From Ctenosaura bakeri (lineage: Eukaryota > Chordata > Lepidosauria > Squamata > Iguanidae), in the NCBI GenBank assembly GCA_948474755.1, contig CAOLHI010001311.1, forward strand, positions 186,001 through 250,000: a stretch of 64,000 nucleotides of DNA. Reading direction: 5' to 3'. Both the position numbers and the translations under genes were made by a program. How positions within the stretch are numbered: position 1 is the first letter of the stretch; each line of letters starts with the position of its first letter. Below are positions 12,286-23,260 of this stretch, piece by piece. The notes below the pieces were generated by a model. It was not told where the DNA came from. It worked only from the letters and a program-made list of their open reading frames with translations, and ran no database searches.

Positions 12286-12753
12286 TGTTGGGACAAACCC
12301 CAGACTGTTGGAAAAGGTTTGCTGTGACCTTTGGTCCAATAAAATACTTATGATGTACATGTGGAAAGCATCTGGGGGAATGACTGTGCATGTCATGAGG
12401 TAATCTCCTTGGGACAAAAAGCTGAGTCACAGTGTAATGTAACCAGGACAAGGGGTTACATCAGCCGTGGGACATAAATCCTGGCTGGGGTTACATCAGC
12501 TAGTCCCTGTGTATATAAGGAGATGGGATCTGGCCAACATCTCTCTTGGTCTGCCTGATTGTTGGCCGGAGGCTTTGCCAGAGTGTATCTCCACTTGATG
12601 TGTTGACAATGGAATGCTGAATCTCTGTTGGAGGATCTGCGAATCCTGTACATATGTATATATTGGAACAGAAGATTAAAAGCCTCCAGGTATCCTTGGA
12701 AGACAACACTGTCTGATAGTGTTCCTTAGTGGGTGAGTTTTGAGGTTAGAACA
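12286..12753 (+). mobile_element. Probable solo LTR
   Basis: The segment starts TGTTGGGACA and may end AGAACA, giving TG...CA ends with a short inverted match. It has a promoter-like 'gtatataagg' at 12511-12520, and a 14-bp direct duplication ('ggggttacatcagc') lies just upstream. 'gattaaaagcc' near 12673 would sit near a polyadenylation site. I find no matching 5-bp duplication, so the right boundary is uncertain. No internal retroviral or Gypsy coding region is present. Superfamily not determined. Confidence 0.5.
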
Positions 12754-13530
12754 GTGCTGCGTATCATACTCTTCTGCACACGCTTTTGTTGCTGTGTTTA
12801 TCAACTCTGCTCTATGTGTTTTGTTTTGCACTTGACTCTGAGCCACGTTTGGTCAGAGCTCAGTGGAATGAGGGAAGATTTATCATGATTTGCATAAATC
12901 CTATAATCCACCATCCCTCCACACAGACTTCATTCAGAAGAACTACCACCATTAAGAACATTCAAGTGAGGATCACATTCAGGGTGCACAAACAAACATC
13001 ACACAATATTCAGTGGGTGTAAAGAGACCCACTAGAAACTCTCTGTCATCATTGCATCTATTGCAGGTACACTTGAGAGATGATGGAAATTACAGACCAC
13101 ATGAACCAAAACATAGGATACCCAGCAGTGTTTTTAAGGTGAGATGTGGGGCTTAACATTGGCAGGCAGATGGTTATTAATTTTTCCTACTAGAGAGAAG
13201 AGGGGAAATTGCTGTCCCCTTCCATTATCATTGAAACATCCTTAAATATTAAGACTTTTACAAGTGTGATGTGTACTCAGAAGTTCCCTCCATGTGTTCA
13301 GTATAACTTACACAATAATAGACAGGCTACATATTTTTCAGCCACCTCATAAGAACTCTCAGTTGTTTCCATGAGAATTTCTCTGAATTTTTGTCTTCTT
13401 TTTTTTAAAAAAATGATCTTTCTATAAAATTGCATACAAATAGTATCCAACATGTGGAAGATTCTTTTTCTTTTTTTTTCATCAGAGCACTACCTCCATC
13501 ACTTCACAAGTTTATATCTGGCACTGTTTA
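12754..13530. other. Unassigned DNA
   Basis: Nothing recognisable. Two poly-T-rich stretches near 13400-13415 and 13468-13480. Confidence 0.45.
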
Positions 13531-13775
13531 CTGCTGTTGTGTGCCTTCAAGTCATGTCTATGACATAGCATCTCTAAGGTGTCTATGACATTGCATCCCT
13601 AAGATGTCTATGACATGGCATCCCTAAGGTGAATCCATCACAGGGAGTTGTATTTGCTTTCCTCTGAGGCTGAGAGAGTGTGACTTGACCAAGGTAACCA
13701 ATGAGAGGGGATTCGAACCCTGGTCTCCAAAGTCATAGTCCAGTACTCAAATCAATATACTACTCTGGCTCTCCT
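13531..13775 (-). mobile_element. Squamate-type SINE, minus strand, with internal 25-bp triplication
   Basis: The plus-strand text begins 'ttgtgtgccttcaagtcat', the reverse of the SINE 3' region, and ends with 'tactactctggctctcc', the reverse of its tRNA-like head. 'ggattcgaaccctgg' near 13710 is the reverse of a box B. Between 13555 and 13630 a 25-bp unit ('tgtctatgacat' plus 'gcatccctaag') occurs three times, starting at 13555, 13580 and 13605. Normal copies have one such region. Confidence 0.85.
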
Positions 13776-14953
13776 ACTGCAAGTAACAATGTCTAAATTC
13801 AGTACATAACTGTAGGAATTAAAAATTACCATGCCACTTGTCTTGTTATCTTTCTTGCCTTATATTTATGTATCTGGTTGTCCTTGTGCCAATAGCTCCT
13901 GCTAATGCAATAAAAGAATTCCCTCTCATTATTATCTCCCTCTCTCTGTTCTTACATGAACAGAATTGGCTCCCTTATGAAGCCAGTTCTCTATATGGAG
14001 CAATAGACCTACAATTATCATGCATATTCTGTTGACCTCTGAGTCTCAATCTACAAAGCATTCTTGTTCATAAAATCTCCATATTTTGCCTGTTAAGAAA
14101 TGTTTATAGATTTACAAAAATTCAAGGACAGCCAAGTCAGTTCAACAATTCAGTGTAGGAAATACTGAACTCCATGGTTTTATTGAGTGATAGAGGTAGT
14201 CAGACAACCACTGGGAATATTAGAGTGATAATCACTGTAGAACTTGTTTGCACAATTTCTCCTACTTTTCTTCTCTGATACCCAGCTTCAATTATTCATC
14301 ATTCTAAAAACAAATTCATGTTACCTGGGCAGCTGGGAAGAGATTCTGCTGCTCTAGTGTGCCTGTAATGATTTGCCCCAAGGACAAGGGGCTGAAACTG
14401 GAGCTTGTGTGAAGGACAGGGTACATGCCATTCAATATTTCAAATTTTACTTGGGGAGGAGTGGAGTTACAGATATCCATGACTCACCACCCATTGCGCT
14501 TTGCTTCCTGACAATTTCTCCGGGGGAAAAAACCCAGCCACAATTGCAGTAGTAATGGTGCTCTGGAGACAATTCCAAACAAACTGACAAAACATCTGAA
14601 TGACATTATTGTAGATAGGATCATAATAGCACCACTGCCAACAGTGACATTACTTGGAACATTATCTGAGTATATCTCACTGATTCTTAGATTCTTGGGT
14701 AAAATATAAACCGCCGATGGATCAAAATCCCAGTGTGTTACATCTGGTAGACTGTGAAAATAAGCCTCATGATCATCATTATCATAATCATCAATGTACA
14801 ACCAGCTTTTCTATTTATGAATATACACCATAGAGCTTACTAAAATAAAGCCAATTGTATTGGCAATTTAAAACAAAGGAAAATATGTACTATTAATCAA
14901 CTAACATACAGAGAACAGCAGCATCAGAATCAGGGAAAAAATGGAGATAGGGA
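13776..14953. other. Unassigned DNA with one 105-codon minus open frame
   Basis: The frame at 14484-14801 (minus) starts with an Asp/Tyr-rich stretch and ends with a hydrophobic segment and basic residues. I recognise no family. No splice pattern or matching repeat copy supports it. Probably chance or an old repeat. Confidence 0.35.
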
Positions 14954-15400
14954 AGAATCTAGCAGCACCCTTAAGACTAACTAATCTATTTTATCATGAA
15001 CTTTTGGGGATATCAGTCCCTGTTTTCAGATGTCCTGACAGAGTGACATTAAAGCCACAGGTTTTTAATCCTGTGAAACAGCTGGATTCAGATATATTCA
15101 AAATTCCATTTCATCAGCAGAGTTTGAGCAGAGATAATGGTTTCATGACACAGTACATATATTAACATACAAACTCCTCACAACTTCCCATATAACAAAA
15201 GAAGACGTTTATGACCCTAAGGGAATTGACTTTTGATAAGCAGATTTATTACATTCACAACTTAGTAGTAACTGGCCTCTACCAACCACTTGAAAAACCT
15301 GTATCATCTCACAATACTCTGATAACTTATGGTTATCGCCACTATTTATATCTTCTGTACCCTATTATGTTCTATCCCATTCCCACAAGTGGGTAAATAT
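14954..15400. repeat. Old interspersed repeat, copy 1 (paired with 41330-41785)
   Basis: 'agcagcacccttaagactaa' at the left end is the inverse of 'ttaaaggtgcagcc' at the right end of the other copy. The body shares runs such as 'acatatattaa', 'cccatataacaaaa' and 'tttgataagcag' (diverged) with 41330-41560. Words like 'cttttgggg...agtccc...cagatg' are typical of a very common old reptilian repeat whose name I cannot give with certainty. Inverted ends suggest a DNA transposon. Confidence 0.55.
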
Positions 15401-15689
15401 GTTTAAAAATCTGTGGTTTTAATATCACTTTTTCAGGATGCTAGTAGATTCCTTCCTACTTCCTTTTCTCCTTCTATGCAAATTAATACAGTTATTTCTT
15501 GAAAAGTAACTTTAATACAGCAGTTCATTAATAATTAGAAAAAAACATTTAAAGATGGTTTCTTCAGTATCTGCATAAAAACAGACCAAAAATCCAGCCA
15601 GATATAATCCCTCTCCCTTACCCCTTGCCAATAATATTCCATAACTTTGAGGCCAACATCAAAGAATTCTGTCTCTTGGATATGTTATT

Positions 15690-15950
15690 GTACCTTTAAA
15701 GGTAATAAGATCAAGATCTTTTCAGCTCATCTCAGGACTCTGGGAGGATCACTTGGGGAAATGAGGTTCTTGAGCTACCCTAATCACAAGCTACTTAGAG
15801 ATTTAAAGATCATAATCAGAACATTAGCGTGAACCTGAAAATAAATAGGTTCTCCATAAAGTTGATACAATACTTGAGTAATGTGGTCTGCTTTCCAGCC
15901 ATTATCCTGGCAGCCACATTTTGCATTCAGTTCACTTTGTTCATTCAGAT
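15690..15950 (-). mobile_element. LINE fragment (L2/CR1-like), minus strand
   Basis: The text 'cttgagctaccctaatcacaagctac..agagatttaaagatcataatcagaac' and 'gcagccacattttgcattcag' matches the general pattern of a common squamate LINE also seen at 34330-34760 ('aacctggacccaaaccatatagggctttgaaggtaata', 'tggctgccatgttttgaac'). No open frame is left. Orientation inferred by comparison with the tailed copy at 25411-25790. Confidence 0.5.
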
Positions 15951-16127
15951 CCATGCATAAAGTGATGCTAGACACTGATTTAGAGTTCCCAATATCTTCC
16001 TTAGATCAGAATAAATGAGAAGTAGAGCTGTGTATATCATCAGTAGGCTGATGCTACTACAGCTCAGTCTTCTAAGTGACTTTCCAACAGTTTCAGGTAG
16101 ATAGTAAAAAGCATAGAGACAAGGGAG

Positions 16128-16472
16128 TGAAAGGGTTAAGCAGGAAACCTTGCTGGGCAATCTGTGTTCTAACAGAGGTCAACAACAGGAAGGCTGGGAC
16201 AAAATCTGCTTGACTGGGACAGAGTCTGCTTGAGGCAGGGTTCTCCTGCTTATCAGCGAGGACGAGGGAGAGATGGGGAAGTAAAATGTCAAAATGACTT
16301 GTGCTGCAATTGTTTATAATATGTAGTTTGTAGTTTGTAGTATAAAAAAACTGTAAAATCTAATGGGCAGGACTCTGGTCTTTGGGAAGGATTCCGCCAG
16401 AGTCCAGGCGGCTGAATAAACTCTTGCTTTCCAATCCGAGAGTCTCTGGTTTCTGGGAATTGAGCCACTACA
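16128..16472 (+). mobile_element. Solo LTR of an endogenous retrovirus-like element
   Basis: The element is 345 bp, starts TGAAAGGG and ends GCCACTACA, so it has TG...CA ends. GGAG at 16124-16127 is repeated at 16473-16476, a 4-bp duplication, the size made by gammaretrovirus-type integrases. A TATA-like 'gtataaaaaa' is at 16338-16348, AATAAA at 16415-16420, and the last 50 bases read 'ccgagagtctctggtttctgggaattgagcc', like a U5 of that class. No gag, pol or env lies next to it, so it is a recombined solo LTR with no coding capacity. Confidence 0.85.
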
Positions 16473-16929
16473 GGAGAGTACAACAGATTCAGCTGAATCC
16501 CAAAGTGATTTGGATTTATTTGTTCCAAATCAAGATCAGATCACATTGGTCCAATTCATTTTCAGAGAGAAAAGGCACAGTCCAAAACAATATGGACCAG
16601 TCCAGAGACTCAGCCATCCAACATAAGCATGAAGCCAGTGTGATAACATAAATGCCTAGGGTGGGGGTGAGGATTGCAAAGAAAGAAGAGGGGAGTTGAC
16701 CTATACTCATTAAAGGAGCCAGGGTTGTAGTGGCTGAGGGGTGGAGTGGTAAGAGATCTAAACCAGATTTAGAGAAAGCTGGATGCAGGTTAAAAGCCTT
16801 TTTTTCCTTTTTCAAATTCCAGTTTTTAAACTATGATTACAAAGAAAAGGGGGAGAGGAAAGTAAAACAGGGAAAGGAGAGATGTATGTAGGATATGAAC
16901 ATAAGATAGGCATAGATAGAAAGTAGATA

Positions 16930-18052
16930 CAGTAGAGTCTCAGGCGGGCTGATAGTCGGATAGCCGAAAATGTCGGATAATCCGGAGAGGTAAGCCTGGG
17001 GGATACAGGGGAACGTTGCACAGGACACAAGCAAAGAGGAAGTGGAAAAGTCTGGCTGCAGCAGAATTAAATGGAAAAAAGGTCTATGGGGTCAAGGGGT
17101 GAGTTATAAGTGGAAGGAGAAACAAAAAAAGAGAGATGCGCGGTGGCATGGGGAGTAGGGGGACAGGAAGAGAGGATGAGAAAATGCAAGGAGGCTGAAC
17201 GGCAGGCAGGCAGGCAGAAGGAGCAAGAGGCGCAAGGCGGGGGGGAAGGGCAGAGAGAGGGGGAGAAAGAGTGAGGAAGCTGGGCTAGGAAGGCGGGAGC
17301 CAGGCAAGAGCACCCCCGGGTCCCGAGCCAGACCACGAAAGAGCAGGTTTGGGGCCCAAGTGATGGGAAGGACGCTCCAGGTGAGGGCAAAGGGCCACGG
17401 CGCTTCCAGTGACCGGGAGAAAGAGACCGAGAGGAGCAGGCGGCCGGCGTCAGAGGAAGCAACAGGTAAAACACAGAACCCCAGAGGGCAGCGGTGGCAG
17501 CCGAAGGGAGACCCAGAGGCATTTAGTCCATGGTAGCCTCAGCCGCCGAAAGGAGCCGCCGCCGCCCAACACGTCCATCTCCTGCCTCCGCCTCCACGGC
17601 CGGAAAGCAATGTGCCCCATTCCTCGACTCCTCTGCCTGCCAGAGCAATTCCTGAATACAGTACCTCCTGGCTGGCCCGGATTGGCCCCGAGGGGCACAT
17701 GATGCAAGAGGGGGCAGCCTCTGGGTGTGGGTCAAACAGCGAAGTCGGGCAGGTGAGGGGGGAGGGTGCCGGTTGTGGGTGGTGGAGAGTAAGTGTCTGC
17801 TTCCCCTCTTCCCCGCAGACTCAAGGGACTTTGAGGGAAAGAGGCAACTTGGGAATAGGAAAGGGCTGCAGCAGGGCGAGAGTGTTGGAACTCTCTGAGA
17901 CCCAATGACTCGCGCCCTCCGCCTGAAATCCGGAAGGCTTGAGGCCATGTTTTGGGGCGAGGAAACGCCTACAGCCATGCCCCCAAGCAGCCGCAACGTC
18001 GGATAATCCAGAATGTCGGATTACCACAGGACAGATAATTGAGACTCTACTG
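16930..18052. mobile_element. Tigger/pogo-like element with CpG-rich cargo
   Basis: The ends are CAGTAGAGTCTCA and its exact inverse TGAGACTCTACTG, flanked by TA on both sides (16928-16929, 18053-18054), as for Tc1/Mariner elements. Sub-terminal 'gtcggataatcc' words occur at both ends. The 1,123-bp interior (about 17050-18000) is GC- and CpG-rich, unlike all surrounding DNA, and encodes no visible DDE transposase. It contains splice-like signals: donors AG|GTAAAA at 17466 and AG|GTGAGG at 17753, and an acceptor 'ccctcttccccgcag' ending at 17818. The CpG-rich cargo may be captured host sequence or a GC-rich leader of the family. Confidence 0.85.
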
Positions 18053-18129
18053 TAGAAAGTATTGATTGAAAGTATTTGAGAAATGGTTGAAAATGTGTTC
18101 CTCAAGTCCTGGGAAACTCTAATGAGGAG

Positions 18130-18385
18130 AATCATGGACAGATGAGAATCTGCACTTTAGGATTTATTCTGTGTAAAGTTTATACTTTGGAACACAGAAA
18201 TATTATTCTGCACAGAACAATTTCTTTTCTGCACCAAAAAAAAAAAAAGGTTCCTGTGCAGGGAAAATTTGGAGGTGTGAATAGGCCTTGAAAACTAGTT
18301 TTTAAAGATTTTCTTGCAGTGGAAAGAAAACTGCTAAAATTACTCATTGCTTCCTTCAGGAATAGAATTACATCCCTAATAGAGT
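18130..18385. repeat. Short DNA element fragment with 'ctgtgcag' hairpin words
   Basis: It contains 'tttattctgtg', 'ttctgcacagaac', 'cctgtgcaggga' and ends 'acatccctaa'. The same words and end occur in the split element at 38234-39581, so this is a shorter relative. Left end not defined. Confidence 0.5.
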
Positions 18386-18398
18386 AGAGTTTATCTAT

Positions 18399-18400
18399 CA

Positions 18401-18463
<63 letters not shown>

Positions 18464-18464
18464 G
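18399..18464. repeat. (TCTG)n(TCTA)n tetranucleotide microsatellite
   Basis: Three TCTG units followed by about thirteen TCTA units; complementary to GATA repeats. Confidence 0.97.
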
Positions 18465-18469
18465 CGCTA

Positions 18470-19345
18470 ATACAAGTTGATCATATTTCCAAAACCACAT
18501 TTTCTTGATCTATGAAATACACATTCTGAGTAGCTAAAGCAGTGAAATCTTCTGACCATTGAACAGCTGTCTGTTGGCCTTTCTAACCCTACAATACAAA
18601 TCTTTTGGCAATAGCAACAGCATGCAGGAATCAGTCACATGGACCACTGATTAAATTGCAGAGTGGTCACTTGTTACAATGATATCTCCACATTCCCCCA
18701 TTGTGCTCTGCCTTTGACATTTGCTTCTAGGATTTAAGTTGAAGAAATGTACATAGGACAGAGTAGACAGTTTCTAGACAAGATAATAGGTAGTTGTTTA
18801 TGCATTTGTGAAAAGGAACATGTGATTGTGTGTGAGAAAGAGGGAGTGCCTTATGTATATTTGTATATCCCCAGAGAGAGGGGAGTGGGAGTGTTTTTGA
18901 TCTCCTAAAAGGCCATTGGAATACATCAAATTCTTTGTGACAATTCTGTTTGTTCAGACTATATCTATTTTAGCTAATTCCCCACCCACCCTCATTTTTA
19001 TCCTAAAAGTAATCATACAGAGTAGGCTAGATGCACAGGCTATAGTTATCCCAAGGTGACCACATGCACTTATGAGGAAGCTTAGATTAGAATCTGCTAT
19101 GTAATGTATGTTCAGCAGATGCAGTGGGTGTGAATACAGAGTTTATGCAGAGACAATCAGTCTGACAGTTCAACCAGACTGCATCAGATATTGGAAGGTG
19201 TCAACAGTCTTGTAATCTATGGTTTTAAAGAAAGTTGGTGGAGCCAGGGTTAAGGACTAAGCTACCATGAAACGGGTCATAGACCTTTTAAGATAGTGTG
19301 TGTGTGTGTTGTGTATTTGTGTATATGTATATGTATGTGTATATT
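18470..19345. other. Unassigned DNA
   Basis: No gene or bounded repeat seen; ends in a TG/TATG-rich low-complexity stretch at 19294-19345. Confidence 0.45.
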
Positions 19346-19562
19346 AGAACCAGTGTAGCATAGTGGTTTGAGCATTGGACAATGAGCCTGGAGACCAGGG
19401 TTCAATTCTCTGCTTAGCCATGGAAACCCACTGGGTGACTTGCATGCATCACACACACTCAGCCCCAGAAAACGCTGTGATAGGTTCACCTTAAAGTCAT
19501 TGTAAGTCAGAAACAACCTGATGGTACACAACAACAACAACAATAACAATAACAACAACAAC
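19346..19562 (+). mobile_element. Squamate-type tRNA-derived SINE, near complete
   Basis: The head 'agaaccagtgtagcatagtgg' contains a box A-like TAGCATAGTGG, and GGTTCAATTC (19399-19408) is box B-like, spaced as in a tRNA-derived RNA polymerase III promoter. Then follow 'gccatggaaacccactgggtgac', 'cagccccagaaaa', 'taagtcagaaacaacctgatgg' and a (CAA)n/(TAA)n tail from 19530. No target duplication identified with confidence. Confidence 0.9.
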
Positions 19563-19564
19563 AG

Positions 19565-22500
19565 GAAGATATATTCTTTGACAAACGAATGTTAAAATAA
19601 ATAGTGGCAAAATAGGGAAAAAAACCCCCAAAGAATCACAGTATCCATAGTATGACACAACAGAGAGATGTGATAGCTGCTGTTGTAACTAAGTCCATCA
19701 TGTGAACCTGTCAATATGTCCACAATGCCTTCCATGGGGATGAATTGGTTCCTGAATCTACTCAGTGGAATCCATGAAGAAGTTGATTTCCTCTGAAATT
19801 TACAAGTGCAGACCCCCCTGAAATTCACACTTAAGCTCTAGGCAGACAAGCATCTCACTGGTACTCGACAACCTCAGTTCTTATAAGGATGGAATGTGCA
19901 AATGAAATTATATATTTATCTCCTGTATCTTTTCATTTATTTTAGCTGATAGTAGCAGATTGTTAGAAGAGCTATGGTGAGGATGTGGGTGATGCTTCTT
20001 TTTCACCTTGGCTCAGACTCTCTGAGTCTTTTTCCATTCCTTTCTCAAGTTGTTCCATGTTGTCTTATTTGTTTGAGGATCCTAATTTAATTTGCTGGAA
20101 TTCTATAACACGTTTTACTTAACATAACATTCTACCTGCTTAGGTAACTAGCAGAGGAGCTAAGAAACACTGTTAGGAAATTGCAAAATGGTATATTAGG
20201 ACACTGGCAAAAGTGTCCGATGTGCATCAGAACCAACGTGCATCAGTGTGTGATGCACATTGGTGCATAATGGATTTTGGCACTCTGCCATCTCTATTAA
20301 GTAGTAACTTAACAGCAGCCCTCTGTTACAAAACTGCCTAATTCTAATTCTAGTATGGCCTGTCCAGTGCTCCTCCAGTGACCACCAAGCTTCCTTTCAA
20401 TTCAGTACTTCAACTCTGCCGATTATATTTGGCCTTTGCTACACTGTTGACCTCTGAACCTTTGAAATGCTATTTCAAACTTTAGCATGGTATCCCTAGG
20501 TAAGGGAATTATTCTTGCCTGGAGAGAGTATCTTTGATTTAGCTAGCTGCTACCTTAGGAGAGCAGAATAAATAAGCCAATGACATCTAGGGATGTGCAT
20601 ATCTATGAAGTCCACTTATGCAGACACCCGCCCTTTCTCACCTCCGTTACTGTTCCATGCCCAGTGCTGAATGCTTTTTTCCTATTTCTTTTATTGAATA
20701 TTTTTCCTTCACCTTTTACAAGTTTTGCGTGCATGTCTTAAATTTTATGAATGGCTTAATCCCATTTTCCCAATGACTTAAGCATATTTAAGGGATACTT
20801 TCCATGCATTTGAAATATGAAGATTTTTCTATGGATATTTATAAAATATTACATTTTGATGGGATGTATCTGAGGTCATTCCTCTATGTAACGATTCTAG
20901 AGCATAAACTATGTCTTCCCCACAGCCAATCTGGGAAGATAACCCAAGACAAGCTTCTCAAACTTCTCATACTGAAATGAATTCTTCACACATTCTTTGT
21001 GGAATAAAAAGATAGCCAGCAAGCAGAGATGGCAAGAGAAGCAGAAAAGGAAGAAACAAAAGCAAAGATCAAAGTGTGGATTTATTAAAAGAGAAATTAG
21101 CTATACTCCTAGTAAGAAGTTCATAGGCCTCTTGCTAGTTTTAATGTAGCTAAATGTAAACGGAATCTTCTTATGCTTCTTGTTTCTTTACTCCAGAGGT
21201 TCCCAGTGATGTTGTGGCACTTGGCTCCCACATTCCCTGACCAGTGACAATGCTGGTTGGAGCTTCTGGGAGCTGAAGTCCAATGATACCTGGAGGCCTT
21301 ACACTAGAATTGACTACTGTACTGTATAGCTCACAAATCAGTGTAAAGGAAATATGCTGGAAATGAGGATTGAAACCAATATACTTTCCCTGCTCTCCAA
21401 GACTCTCAAAGATCCAGTCCCTTCATCCCTGGGATAAATATTATTCTAAGGCCCACCACTATGTGAATATAACTGCTTTCTCCTTCTCTCTTGCATATTT
21501 TCAGAATTGTAGAGTATATCGCAAGCTCTCTGTCAATAATACTAAGTAGAGATATTCCTTCCGCTTACGCAATAACCTAGCCCCATGATTCTGAAGTAGG
21601 GATATCCATTTCCTACTTTTCTGGAGTGCTTTTGAAGTTCAAATTGGTCATTGCTTGCCTCACACAAGCAAGAAACCTTGCTGAGCACAGTCTCCCTCTA
21701 ATATTCTTCCTCAGTCAATGACTGAAGCATTGCAGCAGATGATAGGAAAACTACCTATCTACAGTTAATTTCTCTTTTATGGAGAGCTGTGATAAGAACA
21801 CAATATAAAAACAGTCAATGTTGCATCCTGTGCTGAATGTGATTTTTCCATATGTTTCTTTGCTTTGCTTTTAACATATGTCTGTGCCTGTGTGTGTAGG
21901 AGGGAGGATAGGCTTAAACTGTCATTTATCAATAATAAATTTATTCAATGAGATAGATTACTTATTAAGAAACTAAAATTAAAACCTGATTTTTAAAAAG
22001 TAGCTTCTGTTTGTCAGTAGCATGTTTGACTTGTGGATTGGTATTCCACTTGTTCTAGAAGAGGTTGACCTGACCCTGGAAGGTCAAATTCCCAGTCCAG
22101 GAGCATCCTTGAGCATTTGCTGTCCTTGAATTCACAGGTTGCAAAGGTTTTTCACACTTTGCTTAGTACACCAAGCTTTCCTGAGTCAACCCAATCTGGC
22201 AATAGTTGTCCATCATCTGTGTATTAATTGCATCATGTCTTGACTACTGCTATGTGATAATACGGAGCTACCCTTGTTGGTGCAATATGCATCCACTAAG
22301 CTACAAACTGGTACATGGTATTGAAGTAAAATTGCTTTTTTCCAGCTGTACCAGGGAAGATTAGTAAGCCATGCTGGTGAATCAAGGATCCAACTTTATT
22401 TAGAGAAAGAAAATGCATTTCTGTTCCACACTCTGACAGACAAGAATGGGAGCACTAAGCCCAGAGTTCTTACATCCTAATATAGGTTGTCAGATTTGCC

Positions 22501-23130
22501 AAGTCACTACTGCAAAGTGCATGCACTGGGAAAATTCTATGAAGTTACCAAATTCAATAGAAGTTTTGTCTTTTAGAAATGAGTTGATCATTACAGTATC
22601 CTGAAAGGTGAACAATCATCCACTGGTCCTTGCTACATATCGCCCCCCACACACACACCAATTCTTGGTGTCTTTAGAGAACAAAACTCTTCTATGCCAC
22701 CTTCACAGTGTCAGCTTGTTCTTATGAAGGAATTTCCCTAGTACCAGATAGGTAAGAAACAGAGCTGCAAGCATTTTGGGTTAGCACATGCAAACCCACG
22801 TTAGGGGTCCCCTTCAGCATCAAGGTTGCCATCTTGATCTCCAGTGGGACATATAGCTGTCTAAGGAATAGCCTGTTTTGTTATGAACCTGTTCAGATAC
22901 TTAAGTCTTTAGAAGAGTCCATTTGGAGTCTACCATGTCATGAAGGGTGCATAGGAGATGGCTTTGTCCTACATTGCTCCCAGACTACAGAATACATGCC
23001 TCACAGAGCTGCAATACATTCCCATTTCTGCCAGTTACAGAAATGGTCTACAGACATATGGCTTCCAACTGGTCTTTTGGGTTGATTTATTGACAATAAT
23101 GATTTCATTGCTTGATAGTGATGATTTTAC
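19565..23130. other. Unassigned, mostly unique-looking DNA
   Basis: No gene found. 21193-21305 resembles a short hAT-like MITE fragment ('gcttctgggagctgaagtccaatg'). 20205-20290 carries 'gatgtgcatcag' / 'gtgatgcacattgg' words related to the minisatellite at 8050/9907. 20586-20600 reads 'ctagggatgtgcatat', possibly one end of a hAT element without a found partner. Confidence 0.4.
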
Positions 23131-23260
23131 TTTCTAATCTGTTTTTAGTTCTTTTAGAGGTGTGCTTAATTTGCTTTTAATCTTCCTCCTTTATAATGAT
23201 TGTTAGCAGCCTTTTAATGGAAAGGCAGATTAGAAATATTTTAGTTTCGGTTTTATTGGA
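23130..23260 (+). mobile_element. L2-like LINE 3' end fragment
   Basis: T-rich 3' UTR-like text 'tttttagttcttttag...ttaatcttcc..ttgttagcagccttttaatggaaaggcagattagaaata' resembles the end of the L2-type copy at 42660-43430 ('ttgtaagccaccttat...'). Short and diverged. Confidence 0.4.

Noticed and set aside
14484..14801. 105-codon minus-strand frame with acidic start and hydrophobic end
   Set aside because: No recognised family, no promoter or splice context; length within chance for a 64-kb window.
17409..17996. Proline/arginine-rich open frames on both strands
   Set aside because: They lie in the GC-rich part of a TA-flanked element. GC-rich DNA lacks stop codons, and no domain is seen.
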